Origin: Balneolaceae bacterium
GTDB taxonomy: Bacteria; Bacteroidota; Rhodothermia; Balneolales; Balneolaceae
DNA: 64,000 nt
Direction of reading: 5' to 3'
NCBI GenBank assembly: GCA_017640605.1
Contig: JAEPQH010000002.1
Span: forward strand, 248,001-312,000
The notes under the pieces are model-generated. The model worked only from the letters and a program-made list of their open reading frames with translations. It ran no database searches and was not told the DNA's origin. Shown in pieces: positions 45,489-53,827 of this stretch; position 1 is the first letter of the stretch, and every line of letters begins with the position of its first letter. A program made the position numbers and the translations under genes.

Positions 45489-46769
45489 TTAGAAGCTTAC
45501 TACTGCCTCAATATTAATTCCGCTGAATGAAGCACCATCGTACTTGCTACCTGTTGGATAGTCGTTCCAGTTTTGTACAACGTATTCTACTTTAGTTAAT
45601 ACGTTTGGAGTTAGGAACCAACCACCACCAATATTGAATCGGTTTACGCTAATATCAGTACCGGCTGCAATTTCGCCACTTACTGTATTGTAACGTGTAC
45701 CTACGTACACATCGTTGTTGTCGCCAAAGCGGTACAATAATTCTGCACCAATGTGATTGAATGAACGAGTGTCTGACTCAACAGCAGTTTTACCACTACT
45801 CATTTCGTACACACCGAAGAACTCGATACCTTGGAACTTCACGAATGGATTAACCATGATTGAAGTCATTTCGCCACCAATTGGTCCACCAGGAGCAAAA
45901 CGAGAAACTACAAAGTTAGGGCTGAAACGTCCGCTTCTGAAGTCATCATCAAGAACGTTGTAATAACGAGATCCTGCACGGTCACCGGTATATAGGTACT
46001 GTGAACCGGATTCAGCAGAGTTGTAAAGTGATGCACTTAAACGAACTCTAAGATCTTCGTTAACTTGGCTGTCGTATCCTGCTTTTAGCAATAAATTGAT
46101 TTTCTCATCAATAGCTGGCTTAACAGTGCTTTGGTTCAATTTACCGTTGGTAAGACCAATCATACCGAAGAAATCGTCGGCGAAGTAATATACTTCTGCA
46201 CCCACTTCTGTGGTGAACGAATCCATTAGGTAGTTACCTACAAAAGGATTGAATAAAGCCTGACCATTATCACTTCTTCTGAAGTGCGTATCACCGTAGT
46301 TATTTTCCATGTGACCTACTCGAATTCGAACATTTTCCATCAAACCGGATAGGAAGCCTTCTTGTACGAAGTCAAGATTATCAATTTGGATAAATCCACC
46401 TTTAACCCATGCTTCAGCGTGGTGTTGTGAAGATAAATAGGTTCTTAGGTGCATTACTAAACCCTTAGCCAGAACTACATCGATATCAAGATTCGAAGTA
46501 GCGAGGTTAAAGTTATTTACTAGTTCAGGAAGATCGTCATTTGCATTTTCATGGCTTATACCTTGAAATTGTAAGGTGTTTGCTCCACCTACGCGAACGT
46601 ATAGTCCATCGAAGGTAAGATCACTTACTTTTGCAGGCTCAAATACATTAAGCCCCGATTTGTCCTGATTTCTGAGATTATCAATTTGCCGATCGCTTTG
46701 TGCGTACACCGAAAAGGCACTTAAACTGACCACTAGCGCACCGAGAATGATACTTTTTAACGTTTTCAT
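45489..46769 (-). CDS. Outer-membrane porin-like protein
   Basis: 426 aa. Signal peptide MKTLKSIILGALVVSLSAFSVYAQ, then KVSDLTFDGLYVRVGGANTLQFQG. Antiparallel strands rich in Gly, Asn and aromatic residues follow throughout (RIRVGHMENNYGD, YNTVSGEIAAGTDISVNRFNIGGGWF). The sequence ends in FSGINIEAVVSF with a C-terminal Phe, as expected for a beta barrel. It is of the phosphate-selective-porin-like length and style, but no signature was identified. It is transcribed with the YceI gene at 46788 upstream, 18 bp apart, so the pair may act together. Confidence 0.8.
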   Translation of the reverse strand: MKTLKSIILGALVVSLSAFSVYAQSDRQIDNLRNQDKSGLNVFEPAKVSDLTFDGLYVRVGGANTLQFQGISHENANDDLPELVNNFNLATSNLDIDVVLAKGLVMHLRTYLSSQHHAEAWVKGGFIQIDNLDFVQEGFLSGLMENVRIRVGHMENNYGDTHFRRSDNGQALFNPFVGNYLMDSFTTEVGAEVYYFADDFFGMIGLTNGKLNQSTVKPAIDEKINLLLKAGYDSQVNEDLRVRLSASLYNSAESGSQYLYTGDRAGSRYYNVLDDDFRSGRFSPNFVVSRFAPGGPIGGEMTSIMVNPFVKFQGIEFFGVYEMSSGKTAVESDTRSFNHIGAELLYRFGDNNDVYVGTRYNTVSGEIAAGTDISVNRFNIGGGWFLTPNVLTKVEYVVQNWNDYPTGSKYDGASFSGINIEAVVSF

Positions 46770-46787
46770 GATTTCTCCTCTACATGT

Positions 46788-47348
46788 TTATTGTTTGGTT
46801 AGGAATAATTTAAAGTCGATGGTAACCTCGTCACCTGTTTTCATAGTCCCCATCATTGCTGTTGGTGGATCTATTCCAAAATCGCTCATTAGAATGGCTT
46901 TAGCGCCGGTTAATTGCAGTACATCATTGTTTAAACTATGCCCTGCAGAAACTGTAATTGGCTGCTCTTTGCCTGCGATGGATAAAAGTCCACTGGCTGT
47001 AATGGAGTCTGCAGAAACAGATTCTATGCCGCTAAGCGTAAAGGTGATTTGAGGATGATCTTTTTCATTTAATGCACCCATGGTTTTACGATCCATAATG
47101 CGCTTTCCGCTTTCGATCGATTTTACCTGTGCTGTAAATGAGAAAGATGTTATATCTATACTTCCCTCTTCTGTGGAAGCTATTTTGGTGTTTACCGAAA
47201 ACTCTTCGACTACACTTTCCCAATCATGTACCGTTGATGTACCCTGAATGGTTACCTTGCTTTGTTCTTTGTCAAGAATGTAGCTGTTTTGTGTAAACCC
47301 AGAACTGAATAAGATGATACTGAATAATAGTGTACAGAAAACCTTCAT
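46788..47348 (-). CDS. YceI family periplasmic protein
   Basis: 186 aa, signal peptide to about 19 (LFSSGFTQ). Typical YceI sequence: SYILDKEQSKVTIQGTSTVHDWE, the HDW core, RIMDRKTMGALNEKDHPQITFTL, LSIAGKEQPITV, and DFGIDPPTAMMGTMKTGDEVTIDF. It binds isoprenoid-type lipids in a lipocalin-like barrel and often goes with electron-transfer or stress genes. First gene of a two-gene unit with the porin; a distant YceI copy lies on the other side of the porin, so two YceI proteins flank it. Start ATG 47348. Confidence 0.92.
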   Translation of the reverse strand: MKVFCTLLFSIILFSSGFTQNSYILDKEQSKVTIQGTSTVHDWESVVEEFSVNTKIASTEEGSIDITSFSFTAQVKSIESGKRIMDRKTMGALNEKDHPQITFTLSGIESVSADSITASGLLSIAGKEQPITVSAGHSLNNDVLQLTGAKAILMSDFGIDPPTAMMGTMKTGDEVTIDFKLFLTKQ

Positions 47349-47737
47349 TGTACTACCTCTATTAATTGTTAGAAGTTCTTAGTTATGAAGATTGGCCAAT
47401 CTGTCCTTAATGCGTGAGCAAACTAATGGTGAAAAATGAAGATTATGTGAATTCTAATATCCATATTAGATTATCGCATTAATATTCACCTTTTCGTTTG
47501 CAATGCTTGCTATATTAAGCTCTTAAATAACTGTAATAACTGAAATTATTTATCCAATTTTTTACAAAATCTAACGCCCTAAAATAATTTTACCGGAAAC
47601 CGACTATAAAATAATTATACGACGTTAATTTATTGATAGTCAATGACTTAAATAATATACGATGAGTGTATCCAACAACTTTCAGTTTTTGAACAATTTT
47701 TTAGAATTGGTTTTTTCCGCACCCTTTTTTTGCGGAA
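47349..47737. other. Gene-free 389-bp AT-rich stretch
   Basis: Between the YceI and threonine-aldolase genes, both on the minus strand. It holds no convincing small gene or RNA. A hairpin TTCCGC/GCGGAA with an A/G-rich loop (47716-47737) lies at its right edge, directly after the ltaE stop, but its flank is A-rich on the transcribed strand, so it is not a regular terminator. Presumably the YceI promoter lies here. Confidence 0.5.
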
Positions 47738-48757
47738 TTAGTTAAACAATTCAACCATAGTTTCCAGTAATTGAGTGAACTCATTTTCTGAAATTTGAAA
47801 ATGAAAGGTAGCCCGAATTGTTTTTGGGCCGAATTGAACCATCCGAATTCCGGCTTGCTCCAATTTCTCTAACGCCTGCTCAGCTTCCCCCCCTTTCACA
47901 TCAAAAATTACGATGTTGGTCTCTACAGAATCTTTATCTATTTCCAGTTGGCTACACTTGGAAACAACATCAGCAAATAAAGCAGCTCTGCGATGATCTT
48001 CAGCCAGTAACGGCCAATGGTATTCCACGGCGAAATCGGCAGCTGCTGCCAAAATTCCAACCTGACGCATTCCCCCTCCCCACATTTTACGGTAACGACG
48101 AGCTTGTTGGATATGCTGTTTGCTGGAAAGTAACATCGAGCCAATTGGAGCTCCCAATCCCTTACTAAAACAGACTGATATAGTATCAGCAATGGTTCCA
48201 AAGAAAACTGCTTCAATATTCGTTGCAGTCATGGCATTCCAAATTCGAGCTCCGTCGATATGAACCAAAAGCTCTTGTTCATCGGCAAAAGCTTTTAATG
48301 CTTTTAGCTCATCTTTGCTGTAACAGGCTCCGCCCCCTTTATTGGTTGAATTCTCAAGACAAAGTACTTTTGTTGATGGTTCCCAATCATAACGCCCACG
48401 TTTAAGCGCAATTAAATGATCTGGATCTAATTTGCCATGATTTCCATCTACAGGATGAATCTGCACCCCAGATAAAAAAGCCGTTGCTCCGGTTTCGTAA
48501 TTAAAAATATGTCCCTTTTTTTCGATCAAAATCTCATCACCGGGTTGGGTCAACACTTTCACCGCCAGTTGATTACTCATGGTTCCGCTCGGTACAAATA
48601 AACCAGCCTCCATCCCAAACATTGCGGCCATCTTTTGTTCAAATGCGTTAACCGTACTATCTTCGCCAAACACATCGTCACCCACTTCCGCTGAAGTCAT
48701 AGCTACCAGCATTTTTGGAGTTGGTTTGGTGATGGTATCGCTTCGTAAATCTATCAT
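47738..48757 (-). CDS. ltaE: Low-specificity L-threonine aldolase
   Basis: 339 aa, fold type I PLP enzyme that cleaves L-threonine (and allo-threonine) to glycine and acetaldehyde. MIDLRSDTITKPTPKMLVAM and GDDVFGEDSTVNAFE at the N-terminus, VPSGTMSNQLAV, HIDGARIWNA, and the PLP Lys199 in SVCFSKGLGAPIGS. Length is normal. Divergent from the nitrilase gene with a 64-bp gap that must hold both promoters. Confidence 0.95.
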   Translation of the reverse strand: MIDLRSDTITKPTPKMLVAMTSAEVGDDVFGEDSTVNAFEQKMAAMFGMEAGLFVPSGTMSNQLAVKVLTQPGDEILIEKKGHIFNYETGATAFLSGVQIHPVDGNHGKLDPDHLIALKRGRYDWEPSTKVLCLENSTNKGGGACYSKDELKALKAFADEQELLVHIDGARIWNAMTATNIEAVFFGTIADTISVCFSKGLGAPIGSMLLSSKQHIQQARRYRKMWGGGMRQVGILAAAADFAVEYHWPLLAEDHRRAALFADVVSKCSQLEIDKDSVETNIVIFDVKGGEAEQALEKLEQAGIRMVQFGPKTIRATFHFQISENEFTQLLETMVELFN

Positions 48758-48821
48758 AATCTGTTTTGGATTTTAAAAGGGATGGAATATACTGAATGCA
48801 CTTTCACTGTAAATCAACAAT

Positions 48822-49805
48822 TTGGCTTTGCAACAAAAAATTACTGTAGCGCTGATTCAGCAACCGCCTGTGTTTATGAATGCCAAAGCGAGTACTGCTA
48901 AGGCTTTGGAGTTCATCAAAGAAGTAACAGAACAAGGCGCTCAACTAATCGTTTTTCCTGAAACCTGGTTTCCGGGCTATCCTGTTTGGCTCGATTATTC
49001 TCCAAATGCAGCGCTTTGGGATCATCCGCCGGCTAAAGCTCTTTTTCGTTTATTGATGGCTAATTGCATACAGATTGATGACAAACATTATCAGGCATTT
49101 TCTAAAGCTGCAGAAGAAAATAACTGCACCATTGTAATGGGGGCGCAAGAGCGCGTAGGTAGAAGTATCTACAATACCATCTTTTATTTTTTACCAAATG
49201 GCACGGTTGATAAACACCGAAAACTAATGCCTACGTACACCGAACGTTTAATCTGGGCTTATGGTGATGGAAGCACCTTACCTGTTGTTGAAGTTGATGG
49301 AATTCGAATTGGTGGTTTGATCTGTTGGGAACACTGGATGCCACTGGCGCGCGCAGCCATGCAACAGCAGCAAGAACATATCCATATTGCGCAATGGCCA
49401 ATGGTTAAAAGCGCAAACCTGATCGCATCCCAAAGTTACGCATTCGAAGCACAATGCTATGTTCTAGCCGTTGGATGTACGCTCACAAAACAGCAAATGC
49501 TGGATGGGTTATCCACTGTATGTGAAACAGATGAAGACCGAACTGGCTTGGAAATCTTCGAGCAAATTCCGATCGAAAATGAAGCGTTAATCCTTAAAGG
49601 TGGAAGTGCGATCATCCACCCTGATACTTCATTTTTAATCGAGCCTATTTACAACTCCACCGAACTTATTGTGCAAGAATTAGATTTATCCAAGCTCAGC
49701 GAGGGTAACTTGTTCTTAGATACTGCCGGACATTATTCTCGTCCTGATGTATTTACATTAACGGTTGATGCCCGACCTAAATCCAATATCACTTTTGAGC
49801 ACTAA
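48822..49805 (+). CDS. Nitrilase (true nitrilase branch)
   Basis: 327 aa. Catalytic triad is visible: Glu47 (VFPETWFPGYP), Lys134 (HRKLMPTYTERLIW), Cys168 (GGLICWEHWMPLAR). CWEHWMPL and LMPTYTER mark the aliphatic/aromatic nitrilase branch rather than an amidase. It converts organic nitriles to carboxylates and ammonia. It starts at TTG 48822; an upstream ATG at 48796 is out of frame. The 3' end overlaps or abuts the lycopene cyclase start, so the two are translationally linked. The pairing with a carotenoid gene has no obvious pathway logic. Confidence 0.93.
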   Translation: MALQQKITVALIQQPPVFMNAKASTAKALEFIKEVTEQGAQLIVFPETWFPGYPVWLDYSPNAALWDHPPAKALFRLLMANCIQIDDKHYQAFSKAAEENNCTIVMGAQERVGRSIYNTIFYFLPNGTVDKHRKLMPTYTERLIWAYGDGSTLPVVEVDGIRIGGLICWEHWMPLARAAMQQQQEHIHIAQWPMVKSANLIASQSYAFEAQCYVLAVGCTLTKQQMLDGLSTVCETDEDRTGLEIFEQIPIENEALILKGGSAIIHPDTSFLIEPIYNSTELIVQELDLSKLSEGNLFLDTAGHYSRPDVFTLTVDARPKSNITFEH

Positions 49806-50949
49806 AACCTTTGATATCATAATTGCCGGTGCCGGACTTTCCGGCTTAAGCTTGGCGTGGTATCTGGCAGAAGGTAATTACAAAGGCAATGTACTTTTGG
49901 TCGACAACAGTTTTGCACCTCACAACAGTAAAACCTGGTGCTTTTGGGCTAATCATAAGCCGTTCTTTCCTGAAATCATTTATAAAAAGTGGCGGAAATC
50001 CTATTTCGCAGCACAGGATTATCAGTCATTTTTATATATGAATGAATACGCCTACTACTGCATTCGGGAAAATGATTTCAAGGAATTTGTTTTAACAAAG
50101 CTCAGAAAGAAATCAAATTTTACTCTACTTGAAGAAGGCATTCTGGATATTTATGGAAGCAAGAAAAAAGGTGTTCTGGTTACCAAAAACAGCGACACTT
50201 ATGTAGCAGATTTTATTTTCCAAAGTATCATTCAACCGGAATCTTCCAAAAAAGAACATCTGAAATATCCATTGCTCCAACACTTCTATGGCATTGAAAT
50301 TGAAACGGAAGACGGAATTTTTGATCCAAATACTTTTGTGATTATGGATGTGGATCATTCCTTCGACGATGGGTATGCTTTCATGTATGTTCTCCCCTAC
50401 GACCATAACCGGGCGTTGATTGAGTTCACCGTATTTTCAGAAAATGTATTGCCTAAAAAAGAGTACCGGAAGAAAATTCGTACTTATATAAAGGAGAAAT
50501 ACGGCTTCGGGAAAAAAGAGTACAAATCTGTTCGTAAAGAATTTGGAGTTATTCCGATGGATGACCGTCCTTTTGAGCCTACATTGGATGTGAACATCTA
50601 TAATTTAGGAACGATGGGAGGACTCACAAAAGCTTCAACCGGATATACTTTTACTCGTGTTCAGCGATATTCCAGGCTATTGGCGGGCTCTTTAATCAAC
50701 GGTGAATCTCCGCAAATCACAAATCCATCGAAAAACAGATATCGGTATTACGATAAACTTTTGCTTCACATCCTGTCTACATCGGTTCCAGAATCGCGGC
50801 GTGTGTTCACTCATCTCTTTAAAAACAACTCCGTTGACGAAATCTTCACATTCCTAAATGAAGACACTTCCATTGTCCAAGATTTGAAGATTATGAATAG
50901 CGTACCGTATATGCCTTTTTTCCGAGCTATCGGTAACAATCTGATTTAA
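49795..50949 (+). CDS. crtY: Lycopene cyclase
   Basis: About 384 aa from TTG 49795, which puts the FAD-binding Rossmann motif (FDIIIAGAGLSGLSLAWYL) near the N-terminus. ATG 49768 is an alternative that adds nine residues and overlaps the nitrilase gene by 38 bases. VDNSFAPHNSKTWCFWA, YVLPYDHNRALIEFTVFSE and GGLTKASTGYTFTRVQRY near residue 280 are characteristic of Bacteroidota lycopene cyclases. It closes beta rings on lycopene to give beta-carotene. No phytoene synthase or desaturase is in the window, so it is separated from the rest of the carotenoid pathway, unlike the usual crt cluster. Confidence 0.88.
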   Translation: MSTKTFDIIIAGAGLSGLSLAWYLAEGNYKGNVLLVDNSFAPHNSKTWCFWANHKPFFPEIIYKKWRKSYFAAQDYQSFLYMNEYAYYCIRENDFKEFVLTKLRKKSNFTLLEEGILDIYGSKKKGVLVTKNSDTYVADFIFQSIIQPESSKKEHLKYPLLQHFYGIEIETEDGIFDPNTFVIMDVDHSFDDGYAFMYVLPYDHNRALIEFTVFSENVLPKKEYRKKIRTYIKEKYGFGKKEYKSVRKEFGVIPMDDRPFEPTLDVNIYNLGTMGGLTKASTGYTFTRVQRYSRLLAGSLINGESPQITNPSKNRYRYYDKLLLHILSTSVPESRRVFTHLFKNNSVDEIFTFLNEDTSIVQDLKIMNSVPYMPFFRAIGNNLI

Positions 50950-51021
50950 TTCATAATTCTTTATCAGAAATTCATAGTGCTAAGTTATGCTACGAGAGAA
51001 ACTTCAACGCATGGAGGCACT

Positions 51022-51495
51022 ATGGATACGCTTATCGTTTACGCATCCAAACACGGAACTACGCATGAAATTGCCGAACGTATTAGTCGATTGATCGGAT
51101 TTAATCGTTGCAGAACCATTAATATCGCGAAAGAAAAGGTTCCTTCACTCGAAAATTACGATACGGTTATCATTGGCGGCTCTATATACTTTGGGAAAAT
51201 TCAAAAGAAGATTCAGCGTTTCTGTGAAGAGAATTTGCAGGAATTACTAACCAAGCGCATTGGCCTGTTTATCTGTTGTATGAATAATGAGGCCGCCAAA
51301 GAAGAATTTAATGGTGCGTTTCCGGCTGATTTAATATCACATGCTGCGGCAACCGGTGAATTTGGTGGAACTTTCAATTTCGAGGATATGAACTTTATCG
51401 AGAAGTTTATCGTGCGTAAACATATTGGTGTCGACCATACAATTCGAAGAATCAATGCGCAATCCATCAATCATTTTGCTATTCTGATGCAGTAA
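51022..51495 (+). CDS. Flavodoxin-domain protein, HemG-like protoporphyrinogen dehydrogenase family
   Basis: 157 aa from ATG 51022, preceded by a good GGAGG ribosome site; the frame is open upstream, but an earlier start has no such site. YASKHGTTHEIAERI (phosphate loop of FMN), IIGGSIYFGKIQKKIQRFC, LFICCMNNE and GEFGGTFNF. Family members are FMN proteins; the HemG branch oxidises protoporphyrinogen IX with menaquinone in the membrane. Heme genes are not near, so a general flavodoxin role is also possible. It is 72 bp after the lycopene cyclase gene. Confidence 0.82.
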   Translation: MDTLIVYASKHGTTHEIAERISRLIGFNRCRTINIAKEKVPSLENYDTVIIGGSIYFGKIQKKIQRFCEENLQELLTKRIGLFICCMNNEAAKEEFNGAFPADLISHAAATGEFGGTFNFEDMNFIEKFIVRKHIGVDHTIRRINAQSINHFAILMQ

Positions 51496-51517
51496 CTCAG
51501 AATTCATTTAGCAAACA

Positions 51518-52246
51518 TTGAACTATCACATTCTTAATAGCGATGCGCTCGCTGAACGTTTTCCAGAGGAAATAGAAGGAAATCAAATCATTTTCCGTGA
51601 ATGCTTGATTGAAGGACCCCTGAAAGCAGAAAACCTTGATCATTTTTTATCGATCCGCGAGAGTTATCTCACTCAAACCTACCCCGAACATGGCGAAGAT
51701 TATTATGCCAAGTTTACCAGATCAGAATTAGAGAAATTATCAACCATCCCTAACAATGCACGAGTTTACTTATGGTTTGAAGAAGATTTATTCTGTCTGA
51801 TGAATGCCTTGTATGTGTTGTATTTATTAACAACATCAAACAGAAACTATCAGGTGTTTTGGGTTCATCCCCCAATGAGTATGCAGTATGGGTTTGCAGG
51901 ATTGAGTCCCGATGAATTGAGACGTGCACCGGAACACGCTAAGGAAATCAAGGAAGATGACCTCAAAACAGCTTCCAAATTGTGGGAGCTTATAGCTACC
52001 GAAAACTATAATCCGATTTCGAATCTACGATTTACAGAACCCTTCGACTTTCTGAACAACGGCATCGAATTACTTCTAAGTTTTAAAGTGAAAGGTCAAG
52101 CAGAAGCAATCCTGAAATCAATAATCTCGGAAACAGAACCACTCGCTTTTGGTCCGGTATTCAGAGCTTTTCACGCCAAGGCTCCTGAATACGGTTTAGG
52201 GGATCTTCAGGTAAAAAGGTTGTATGACAAAATCATAAATCACTGA
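51518..52246 (+). CDS. DUF1835 domain protein
   Basis: 242 aa. N-terminal NYHILNSDALAERFPEEIEGNQIIFRECLIEGP is the DUF1835 pattern (metal-binding style, seen beside sigma or oxidoreductase genes), followed by VYLWFEEDLFCLMNALYVLYLL, another DUF1835 hallmark. Biochemical role unknown. It starts at TTG 51518, 22 bp after the flavodoxin gene, and is probably in the same transcript as crtY and the flavodoxin. Ends in LGDLQVKRLYDKIINH. Confidence 0.85.
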   Translation: MNYHILNSDALAERFPEEIEGNQIIFRECLIEGPLKAENLDHFLSIRESYLTQTYPEHGEDYYAKFTRSELEKLSTIPNNARVYLWFEEDLFCLMNALYVLYLLTTSNRNYQVFWVHPPMSMQYGFAGLSPDELRRAPEHAKEIKEDDLKTASKLWELIATENYNPISNLRFTEPFDFLNNGIELLLSFKVKGQAEAILKSIISETEPLAFGPVFRAFHAKAPEYGLGDLQVKRLYDKIINH

Positions 52247-52315
52247 CATATTAGTTTCGTTTTATTATCATAGTAAACACATTCCCACAAGACTTAAACT
52301 TTTAACTGTAATTGT

Positions 52316-52828
52316 ATGCCTCAACTTTATATTAAATCAAAGCAGAGGTCTATTTCCGGCAGTTTTTTTATACTGATTCTCCTTGCGTTGTTCTCAGCTA
52401 ACTGCGCATCCATATTTAAAGGCAGTAGTGCGGCAATATCAATGAATTCAACTCCAACGGGTGCTACTGTATTGGTAAATAACATTGAGATTGGGTTAAC
52501 ACCCAATACCTTTTTCTTATCAAGAAATAAAGACCATGTAATTACTTTTCAAAAAGACGGATATGAAGATGTGAGCATTAACATTTCTCGCACTTTTGAT
52601 TTAGAAACAAGTGTAATCGGAAACCTTTTCTCTTGGTCGATTGTGGGATTTTGTGTCGATTACGTTACTGGAGCTGCATTCTCTCTAACTCCTGCAGATT
52701 TACAAGCAAATTTTGATTCTATGGCAAAAGCCGGACTGATTGATCCCAATTTCAAACAAAAAGAAGGCGAGATTATGGTAATCATGATAACTACTGAGCA
52801 ATGGGAAGCTATTCAGACTGCTAAATAA
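52316..52828 (+). CDS. PEGA-domain lipoprotein
   Basis: 170 aa. The signal peptide ends LALFSANC (Cys at about 30), so it is lipid-anchored. The mature N-terminus carries a PEGA domain (about 38-85: ISMNSTPTGATVLVNNIEIGLTPNTF, then VITFQKDGYEDVSI), a beta domain often found on surface proteins. The remainder includes a hydrophobic turn (SWSIVGFCVDYVTGAAF) and is unknown; DFDSMAKAGLIDPNFKQKEGE near the C-terminus is helical. Alone between DUF1835 and a terminator. Confidence 0.82.
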   Translation: MPQLYIKSKQRSISGSFFILILLALFSANCASIFKGSSAAISMNSTPTGATVLVNNIEIGLTPNTFFLSRNKDHVITFQKDGYEDVSINISRTFDLETSVIGNLFSWSIVGFCVDYVTGAAFSLTPADLQANFDSMAKAGLIDPNFKQKEGEIMVIMITTEQWEAIQTAK

Positions 52829-52850
52829 ACCGTTCTCAAATTATTTTACA

Positions 52851-52884
52851 AAGCTCAGCTTATACTGCTGAGCTTTTTTATTTT
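52851..52884. terminator. Bidirectional rho-independent terminator
   Basis: AAGCTCAGC (52851-52859) pairs with GCTGAGCTT (52867-52875) across a TTATACT loop and is followed by six T, so it stops the PEGA gene. A-rich sequence before the stem suggests it also serves the convergent rsmE operon. Confidence 0.9.
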
Positions 52885-52902
52885 AGACAACGGTTAATTT
52901 TC

Positions 52903-53601
52903 TCACCTCGTAAACAAAAACTGTGATAGTAGCGCCATAACCGCAGTTTCAGCCCGTAGCCGATGTTCCCCCAAAGAAACAATTCTTCCACCAGCATTTT
53001 CAACCGTTTCCACTTCGTTTTGAGAAAAACCTCCTTCGGGTCCTACCAAGAGTAAGGCACTCTTCGAGATATTGAAGTCGTTGGCGGAAACTTCTTTTTT
53101 TTCATGCGCCATAATTACTTCATGATCGGCGAAATCAAGTAAAACATCACTTAATGAGTTCTTGGTCACAATTTCGGGCATCCACCAACGGCCACTTTGT
53201 TTAAATGCACTTTGCACGATAGCATCAATTCGATCTTTGTTGATGCGCGTTCGTTCACTGCGCTCTGCATCAAATAAACAAATGGTAGTGGCACCTAACT
53301 CTACGGCTTTTTCGATGGCAAACTCGAACCGATCTCTTTTTTTGATCACGCCAAAACCCAACACTTTTTGAATTACCGGTCGGGCTTTCGCCTCTTTTTC
53401 TGTGATGGTGATTGAGACACTCTGTTTACTTATAGCAGAAATTTCACCGGTGGCTTTGCAACCCATTCCATTGGCAAGATGAATGATATCTCCAACCTTT
53501 TTGCGAAGTACTCGGGCAGCATGTTTTGCTTCCTGACCTTGTAATTGAACCTCAGAGCATGCACATAATTCCGGATCAGGTAAGTAGAAAAGCGTATCCA
53601 A
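52903..53601 (-). CDS. rsmE: 16S rRNA m3U1498 methyltransferase
   Basis: 232 aa, SPOUT family. MDTLFYLPDPELCACSEVQLQGQEAKHAARVLRKKVGD at the N-terminus, then IQKVLGFGVIKKRDRFEFAIEKAVELGAT, QSGRWWMPEIV and the C-terminal trefoil-knot motif LLVGPEGGFSQNEVE with LGEHRLRAETAVMALLSQ. It methylates U1498 in the decoding site using SAM. Last gene of a dcd-bfd-rsmE operon, one base after the bfd stop. Confidence 0.95.
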   Translation of the reverse strand: MDTLFYLPDPELCACSEVQLQGQEAKHAARVLRKKVGDIIHLANGMGCKATGEISAISKQSVSITITEKEAKARPVIQKVLGFGVIKKRDRFEFAIEKAVELGATTICLFDAERSERTRINKDRIDAIVQSAFKQSGRWWMPEIVTKNSLSDVLLDFADHEVIMAHEKKEVSANDFNISKSALLLVGPEGGFSQNEVETVENAGGRIVSLGEHRLRAETAVMALLSQFLFTR

Positions 53602-53602
53602 A

Positions 53603-53827
53603 TTAAGACGATTGTTTTCTGCCTATGTAAGCACCGGGCTCAAAGGAAACCTCTCCGGTTTCTAGCACTAACTCCACATACGGAGCACACATATGGCATT
53701 TATTACTACATATCTCTTTGGCCTGCAATTGCTTAATGTCAGTGATCTGATGCACTCTCGCATAGTCTTTGATTTCGTCAAAGCTAATTTTTTGGCACAC
53801 ACATCTATCTACTTTAAATCCACCCAT
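53603..53827 (-). CDS. Small [2Fe-2S] BFD-like protein
   Basis: About 74 aa. Start ATG 53827 overlaps the dcd stop as TGATG; a GTG three bases earlier is an alternative. CVCQKISFDEI near residue 9 and ICSNKCHMCAPYV near 40 provide four cysteines (CxC...CxxC plus one more Cys), the layout of bacterioferritin-associated-ferredoxin-like [2Fe-2S] proteins. It may assist iron release or be a small electron carrier. Its tight coupling to a dCTP deaminase and an rRNA methyltransferase has no textbook explanation. Confidence 0.8.
   Translation of the reverse strand: MGGFKVDRCVCQKISFDEIKDYARVHQITDIKQLQAKEICSNKCHMCAPYVELVLETGEVSFEPGAYIGRKQSS

Noticed and set aside
47716-47737. Terminator for ltaE
   Set aside because: The stem TTCCGC/GCGGAA is present, but A rather than U follows on the transcribed strand.
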